This document shows, in pieces, positions 19,406 through 28,400 of a stretch of DNA of 46,939 nt; the stretch's first letter is position 1; each line of letters starts with the position of its first letter. The stretch comes from a candidate division CPR3 bacterium 4484_211 (lineage in GTDB: Bacteria; Patescibacteriota; 4484-211), in the NCBI GenBank assembly GCA_002084955.1, contig MZGJ01000002.1, positions 1 through 46,939 of the forward strand, read 5' to 3'. The position numbers and the translations under genes were made by a program. The notes beneath the pieces were generated by a model. That model was not told the DNA's origin. It was given only the letters and a program-made list of their open reading frames with translations, and searched no databases.

Positions 19406-22400
19406 ATGGCTAAACCTGCCCGGCTTAAACTTATTGCACTATCGCGCGTTCTCAAGAATAAGGAAAGTGTTGCCGCTGTTTGCCGAAGTTTAAGCATTGC
19501 TCCTAAAACCTTTTACCGTTGGAAGCGGAGATTTGAAGCGCTTCCCCCAGATAGACAAAAAGATTTGTTAAGTGGGGGGAGCTCTCTGCGTCTTTTATCT
19601 CCCCAAGCTGAGGATTTCCGTCGGGAAATTCTAGATTTAGTAATAAGGTGCCCCGGGTTGAGTGTGCGCCAACTCTACAAGAAGCTCGCCAGGCAAGAAA
19701 TTAGAGTTAGCTTTGCTTCGTTTATTTCTTTTCTTAGGGAACATAAATTGTCAACTCGCCGCCAGCGTCTTAATTATGCTCGGTTGCACGGCATGATTGT
19801 TGCCGAGAGAAGGAAGAGGGGAAAAATTGGAATGCCGGTGGATAAATTTGGCGCCCGGACGCCGAAATTAAGGAAAGAAATGGTGGAAAAGGTTATCCGG
19901 CAGGGATATCCGGTGAGTGAGGTCTGTAAGGAATTTGGAGTTTCACGGCCAAGTTTTTATAAATGGAAGAGGCGTTACGAAAAGGCCAGAGTTGACGGTC
20001 GAGATTTGTTGGAGGCTATGGAAGATCGGGTGGTGGCGGGAGAAAATCATCATCAAAGTTTAAATGAAAAGCTCCAGAAAAAAATTCTGGATTTGGCGGT
20101 AATGGTGCCCCACTTCTCTTCCGCCGAGATAGCCCGGAGACTAAAAGGAGTAACCAATCACGGAGTACAGAGGGTTTTGGAGAAAAATGGACTAAGTTTA
20201 ACGGCACACCGGGAAATATTTGCGAGGCAGGTTAAAGACGGTAAGGTGGCCTATCCGCTTTCCTGGGAAATGAAGCTGGCTTTTGTTTGGGAGAAAATTT
20301 GGCGTCTTCCTTCGCCGCCAGCCTTCTTTTTTAGAGATTTTGTTAAGAAGTTCATTCTTTGGGGCTTTTTAATTCTTTTTAGTTTGTTAAGCCTGGTTGG
20401 CCTTTACAGCTGGGGGCGAGTCTTGTTTACCACCCCGGGAGCCTCGCCGCTGGGTTTGACTCTGGCTTCTATTAGTTTGCTTATTGGGGGTATTTTCTTT
20501 CTTTACTCTTTTAAATACTATATTTCTTTATCTTTGGTGCTTTCTTTTTCCAAGAGAGGAGGGTTTGGAGAAAATAATCATAAAAATCAATCAAACCTAA
20601 AATCCGCATTTAGAAATAGATTGCAGGGGCTGGTTCAAGAAGGGAATAGGCCGAGGGGCGTTTTCTCTTATCTTCTTAGGCTGGCCAATCCGGTTATGAG
20701 AGGAGTAAATGAAGACAAGGGGAAGGAGAGGCCGGGTTTTTGGTCACATTTTTTTGGATTATCTGGGAGCAGGAAGAAAGATTCGAATGGGGCATTGATT
20801 AACGGGGAGATTGGTCAACTAAACTTGGAAAGGAAACCTTTTGTCTCCATTCATTTGCCGATGTACAACGAAAAGAGGGTGGCCAGAAGGTTAATTGAGG
20901 CCTGTGCTCAGATAGATTATTTTGATGAAGCAGGCTCTCCCAATTTTGAGATTCTGGTTTGCGACGACAGTACCGATGAGACGACTAGAATTGTTGAGCA
21001 AGTAGCGGAGGAGATTAATGCGAGTCTAAACTCCCTAGAGCCAGGCTCTAAAGAACTCCCAGAGCCTGGCTCTTATTCTTCAGGCCCGCGCCGGCTCGTA
21101 AGGATTCTCCACCGTCCTACCCGTGCGGGCTTTAAAGGAGGTGCGCTGAAATATGCTCTGGAGAAAATGAATCCCAGAACCGAGTTTGTGGTAGTTTTTG
21201 ACGCCGATTTTGTCCCCTTTCCAGACACTATTGAACAGTTCTTAAAACATTTTCAATTCGTCTGCCGAGGGTTAAGGTGGTCTAAAATTAAAAAGAGCAA
21301 GGTGGCGGCGGTAACCGGTTATCAGTGGCACGTTTTGAACAAGAGTGAGAACTGGATAACCCGCGGGGTAAGGACTGAGTATTCCGGTTCCTATCTTATT
21401 GAAAGACCGGCCAGGGAGTTAATGGGGGGGTTAAAGATAATTCACGGATCGGTGTATATGATACGGGCTGATGTTTTAAGAAACATCGGTTGGGGAACTT
21501 CGATTACCGAAGACTTTGAACTCACCCTTAGACTCTATGAGAAGGGGTATAGAGTGGTTTTTACTCCCTATGTACAAGCGCCGGCGGAATGTGTTTCCAC
21601 GCTTAAGAGGTTAATTAGGCAGAGGATGAGGTGGGCTGAGGGACACAGCAATAATATTAAGAAAATGTTTGGGAGGTTGATGTTTGGGAGGTTGATGTTT
21701 GGGAGGTGGAGGGAATCTAGGTTAGATGGCCATTCAGCCATTCAACAATCCAGCCATCTAAGACAAAATGGTCAAATGGTCAAATGGTTAAATGGCTTGC
21801 TGGGACGTCGATCTGCTGATAATTCTCGCTTTAGTCCTTCCCGTCTTTCATTAGCCGAAAAGATAGAGTTGCTTTTTCTTTCTCCCTATTATCTTCAGGC
21901 GGCTCTTTTCCTTATTGGCAACCTTAGCTGGTTAATTGCGGAGCTGGTCTTTAGGGTAAGACTGCCTTTTTGGACATCTATCTGGGGATGGTCTATGGTC
22001 TTAACCAATCTCTTTGCTCTGCCGCTGATGAACGGGGTGGGATTGTTTGTGGAAAGAAGCGAGAAGGAAGACTATTTAGGGCTTTTGTCCTTTATTGCCC
22101 TATGCTATTTGGTGGTTCCTTTTCAGGCCTATGCGAGTATCAAGGGCTTTTTGGAGAAAGAAGAGGGGACTTGGTTTAGAACTCCCAAAACCGGGAAGGT
22201 AACCATTTCGCTGATGAAATCCCGGTTCGCTCGCCTGCTTAAGATATTTTTCCCTTTTGGAGACCAGAAAGCCGCCGAGGAAGAAGGCCCGGCTTTGTCT
22301 GCTCAGAGCCCAGCTCTTAAAAGGCTTTCAGAGTTGGGGTCTAAAGGGAAGCTTGGCTTTTGTTCTCCCAGCTTTTCCGGTATTGGGAATGGGTTGAGAC

Positions 22401-25400
22401 CTGTTGGCCATGGGGTATTGGCTGTTTTATTGATCGTTTCGACTCTAATGTATAGCTTTTTGCCGTTAATTGAAAGTGGAGTGGTTCCTGTATCGGCTAA
22501 AGGAAAGATAGGGATAGGGGAACAGGAGTCAGGAGCCAGAAGTCAAAAGTCAGAAGTTAGGGATACGGAAACAGCAAACTCGGCGCTAAAGAGCGAGCCC
22601 GGTATTGTTTTGACTGATAACAGAAGTGAAAGCTCAAATCTCAAAGCTCAAAGTTCAAAACCACAGTTTAAAACTCAAAGCGGGGACGACAATGAATTAG
22701 CAGGAAGTGCAGGTTCAAAACTAAAGGTTGAGGAGCACAATCCTCAAAAGACCCCTGAAAAATTTTATCTTTCTTTGGATCAAGTGGCGGCTATTTTAAT
22801 TAAAAATGAAGGGGAGAGAACCAATAGGGTGGCGGAAGCAATAGAGTTGGTGGCTAAAGAAGGGGGCGGGGAGTTAAGCCCTGAGTTAAAAGAAGGAGTG
22901 GGATCGCCTTTTGGCGGTTGGGGGGGATCTCTTGCCTCTCTAAAGGAAAGACTAAAAAAGGAGTTGGGCAGCCGATTAATTGTGGTTAATGAGGAGAAAT
23001 TTCTTCCGTACTACTGGCTTCAAGTTGGCGGCAAATATTTGGTTCTGTTGCGGTCCCAAAGTGGGGTTCAGGCCTATATTTTGGATAAAAACTCGCTGCA
23101 GATTGCTCTCTTGGAGCTTAAAGATGGATCTGATAAGTTTGAACTTAAAGTATTAAGCAAGCCGGTGTACCAGTACCGGACGGGTTGTAGTAGCGCAACT
23201 CACTGTGTGGTGGAAGATGGCCCTGGCGTCGAAGGGAAAGAATCTGGCTCTAGGATTTCCTCAGAGCCGAGCTTGGGGAATTCCCTAGATTTTGACTCTT
23301 TTCCTCACCAGGCTCAATTTTGGCACGACTACACCGAGCTTTTCCCGTCGGAAATTAAGGTTGAGAAAAGTTCTGACTATGTTACTTTTACCCAAAGGTA
23401 CAATCTGGTGGCGGCTGGCGCTAAGTCGGGCAGAGTGGTAGGGGAGACCGAACTGAAGGTTGGATTCAACGGGCAAGAATATATCAATAAGCTGACTTTC
23501 AGGCTGGGGGACAATGAAAATGTTAATCGGGTTTTGTGGGAGAATCGGATTGTGGATGCAGGTGGGTGTGCTGCAAATTTAGGAAATGATAATGGGAAGA
23601 GGGAGCGTCCTTCTGAGAAAGATGTTCCCTGTCCGGTTACACCGACTGTTGTTCCTACTCCTTTGCCGGAGACGGTTCTAACCCCTTCCTTGTTTACTCC
23701 TATTCCTACTCCTACTTCTACTTTATCTCCATTTCCAACTCTAACTCCAACTCCAACTCCAACTCCTATTACCGCCGAGGTGTATTCTGCAACCGATAAT
23801 AGGGTGACACCCTCATTAGGGGTGTCACCCTATGAAACCCCCACTCCCAGGCCGCAGCCCAGCCCGGCTCCCTCTTCACAAGCCCCGTCTGGCGGGAGTT
23901 TGTGGCAGGCGTTGCTGGGGTTTGCTAAATGGTTGCAGCAGACTTTGGGTGGAGGCATAGAAAGGGTGGTTTCAGCGGCTTTGGATTTATTTAGCAAATT
24001 GTTTCATGGAGCGCAAATATCTTTTTCCCTGTTTGTTGCCAGACCAGTTCTGGCGGAGGAAAAGGATTCTTCTTTATCTGCCAAATCTTTTGACCCTCTA
24101 CCACCTGCTGATAGTTTTACCTGCGGCGATGTGGTGATTGACTGGAGTGATTTTATAACTGCCGAGGAAAAGAGCCCGGCTCTTGGGGAATTTTTAGAGC
24201 CGGGCTCTGGGGGGTCGGCGGCGAAAGCTACCAGCTACAAGTCTTCGACGGTGAGCTCGGTCGAACCGCTAACAGCTATCAGTTCGCCCGTTATTGCTTT
24301 TTACCCCTCCGGTATTCGGGGAGCCTTGGAGGTAGACCCGACGGTGAGTGTGGCAACCGCGACCAATACAATCACGGTTCAAAGCTCTGATTATGACAAC
24401 TCCGGCTCCACCGGATTTAAACTGGTTTTCGATGATACTAAGGGCGGAACAATTGATGAGTTTTATCATGACTCAGTTGGTTCTGGCAGTACTAATATTG
24501 TTTCTGCTAACAGCGGCTATGATGCTCTCTTTGATATTGAATACGGGGCCACTACCCTTTCCGCTGACACAACTGGATCGCTTACCCTGATCGAGGCGGA
24601 TAATAACAGGGCTGTCATTAAGGCCGTGGGCAATGTGACTGCTAATGATATTGCCACCGTCACCTATACTATTTATCCCGATGGGCAAATATACATGAAG
24701 GTTTCTTTAGAAATTCATGACGGCGAAAGAAACGCTGAGGATGATATGTTTTTCTTAATTGAAGACTACGCCGGTTATCAGGCTACCTATTCTTCGGTTG
24801 ATGATACTAACAAGGCAGCCGCTCTCCTACCAGACGGAGATGGTTTTGATACAGCCCTTATTCCTTATGATAGCTCTATTGTAGGTACAGTTGATGCTGC
24901 TCAAAGTTCGGGTAGTGACTACATCATGGTCAAATACGACTCGGCCGCTACCGGCTATGACGATGAGTCCATAGCTACTAGTTCTTGGTTCCTCGACCTT
25001 TCTGAAAGCGCTTACACTTCCCCTCTGCTGACTGCCAAAAGAAATGGGTATCGCAATCCCGTCAATTTAGCCGACGGATTAACGATTGGTTCGGAGTGGG
25101 ACAACAGCACCTTTCGGGTGACTACTTATGAATTTGAGGATGCTGAGTTTAGTGGAGCAAGCTATACATTATCTTTAAATAATAATTTGGCGGAGAATTA
25201 TTTTACTATGATAAATGGAGCTAATGATCAAACGAGTTCCCGGGGGCCTGACGATGACTGCGTCAGAGTAACTGGGGACCCTCATGGTAATTTTTCGACT
25301 GTTACCGACGCTGATCAGATTGAATTAACCCGCGCTTCCTCAGTAAATGATTGGGTTGGAGCAATAACAATAGTTGAGTGTTTACGGGACTGCTCTGATT

Positions 25401-28400
25401 CGGGTTTTCAACTAAAAGAAGTCAGGGAGGTAGCCCTGCCGGCTGGAACTGCTGGTTCAACTCAATCGGTAACCGATACCTTGTCTGCTGACCATACCGC
25501 GAATACTGTTCCGTTTGGGGGGCGTTTCGGCGGCGGTTTTGCTACCAGCTCTACCGGTGCTTCTAATACTACCTATGGTGTAACAAGAGGAATGAAGATT
25601 TATAAAGCCGGTACTAATCAGATTAAAATTGACAGGTATGGAGCTGAAAGTGATGTTCCTCAGGCAGGGACAGTAACTGTCTATATTGTTGAGTGGGGTA
25701 GTGGCTGGACGGTTCAGAATGTAAATGTAACTGGCACTAATGATGGCGATGGTGTTAATGCCACTGGGGAATATGACACAGCGGCGATTAATTCTGTAGT
25801 TCGGGAAAATACCTGGGTCTGGGGTTGTGGTTTTTCTCATGATGATGGCTTGGGTGATGGTGCCATGGGACAAGTGATTACTTTGGGCGATGGAGTTAAT
25901 GAAAATGCGTCGGAGACAACTGTCGCAGTGGGTTGTGAAGGAGCTCAAATCAGCCCTGGGAGGGACTTTCAGGTTTATGTCATGGAGCATCCTCAACTGA
26001 AGGTGGATTGGTCGTTTAAAACAGATGGTGATACTGGGCCATCAAGTGGATATCAAGAACTTAATTATACAATTGCTGGTGCTAGTAACAGCGAAGCATA
26101 TGATAATGCTTCTTCGGATGTGCGGTATACGGAAGGGTATAGAATTCCTTTGTTTTATACTTCTTCAGGAGGGACAGGCGAGGCTTATTCTCGCTCCGGC
26201 GGTTGGGGCTTGAGAATTGATTCAGATACAAATCTTCACTATTGGCGGACTTATGCTGGCCAGCCGTTCGCCGGCTGGGTGCAAATTATTGATTTTGGTT
26301 TTGTGAATTACAAAGGCGGGCTAAGCGGCTCCTTTTGGCGACCAGAAGGGGTCTACGGACTAGACGCCACTTCATCAACTGCTTATGACAAAGCCTCAAT
26401 GGTTCAGTTTGATATAGACGGAGGTACTTATACTCGGTATAAACCAGCTTTTAAGATCAGGAAATGGCGGGATACGGATTTGCCAGCGGCGGTGACGTTG
26501 GAGGGAAGCACTTTGTATCCGGGCACTTCTTCTAGTGATTCAGAAAACTACAATGCTTCTTTTAAGCCATTTTCCGAGGCCTGGTTTGATGACAACGGCG
26601 CTGAAGATCAGATTGCCGATGGCGGAGATACAGATTCGGCTGATGAATATCTTGGCGAAGCGGAAAATGACTACACCTTAACCGGGCTGGCCGATACCGA
26701 TTATTTGTACCTGGGTTCCGATGACCAGTTTACCGGCGTTAATTATTATCTTTCCACAAAAGGAACGGGAGGGGCAATTACTTGGCAGTATTGGAACGGA
26801 AGTGCTTGGACTAATCTTACCAATATTACAGATGAAGTTAATGGCAGTAAGGACCTATTGACAACTAATGGCAGTTTTTACTTCAGTGAGCCTGCTGATT
26901 GGACTGCTAAGACATTAACTTCGGGCAGCGAGGGCATTGCCGGAGAGCGAGAGCTTTATTGGATTAGAGGTGACGTGACCACTTCTTTTACCACCGCGCC
27001 GGTAATTGACCGGATGTGGACTGATATTTTAGTGTTCCAATATCTTGGTAATATTTCTTCTGATGATCAAACCTTTGTTATTTCCTCTGATCCAATTCGA
27101 TTATCTAAAGGCTCTATTCAGATTGACGTGCCCAATCGCTACCGAGCGATTATGAATACGGGAGATACGGATGATTATATAACCTTTTATGATCGGGCTG
27201 AGGATGACGCGGCTCCGGACGCAACCCACGAATTCAAGGGACCTTGTGTACTGGAAGGTTCAACCACCTATTGTTTAAGGGATGATGACAGTCGAATTAC
27301 CACTATTCTGGAAAGCAATTCCACCCGGGTCAAGGTGAGAGTTGAGGGTAAGTTTAACAATGAGGCAGGCAGTGATTATTTAGATGATGAGTCGGCTACG
27401 CCCGAGGATTTAACGGTTATTGTTGACTACACTTTTACTACCGAAGGAGTCTTTGTGGAAAACATCACTGATTTTAGGACGACCGGGGTAACTTTGGACG
27501 CTGACTCAGGCCATAACGGCTATGAATGGCTAGGTGTTTGGGCCGATGTTACCGATGCGGCTTTTGATGATGCGGCCACGCCGACGATTCTTTATGGTGA
27601 TGGAGAAACAGAAAGCAATACCAGTACCGATGGGGCCGAGTTTGAAGACACGAACAAGTATGTGGTTATGCCCGGTGCCGGGGCAGATACCTATCAGGAT
27701 GCCTTTATAGGAATTATGCGAGCCGGTTGGTATGACGACAGCGGGGGCGTGGATGAGTGGCAATGGGATGAGGCTAATGATGGTACTCAGGATCTGATTG
27801 CCGCCCAAGAACAAAACCATCTTACGAAAGGTATTCACTATGCCAAATGGTTTTTCCTTATGCTGGCTGAGGATGACTTGGACACTGAAGCGGGAAGAGA
27901 GGGCTATGTCAATGACTTCAGAAACCCGGATATTCTCACCTACACCACCGGCTCAGAATGGAACGACGCTTCGGGAGGCTCAGCAGGCTCCGCCCCTGCC
28001 CCCGCCAGTCCGGGTCTAAAATTTGATGGGAGTGATGATTATGTAGATATTGGTACTGGACCTACTGGTGTACAAACTGTGGAATTTTGGGTGTATCCAG
28101 AAACTACTACCGAATATCTTGTCAATTTAACCAGCACTACTGATTATATCTGGGTTGATGCCGGAACTGTCACCGCCACTGGATTTACTAGCCCTACGAT
28201 CTACGTTAATGGCGCTGTTTCTAGTACTTTGGTAGCAGATAAATGGCAGCATATAGCGATAACTACGGGTACTGCGGAAAATGCCAGCAACTTGGACATT
28301 GGCAGGACTGCAGATGCTAATTATTTAGGAGGCAAAATTGATGAGGTTAGACTGTGGAATGATGTGCGGACCGCAGCTGAGATTCAACAGAATATGTTTA

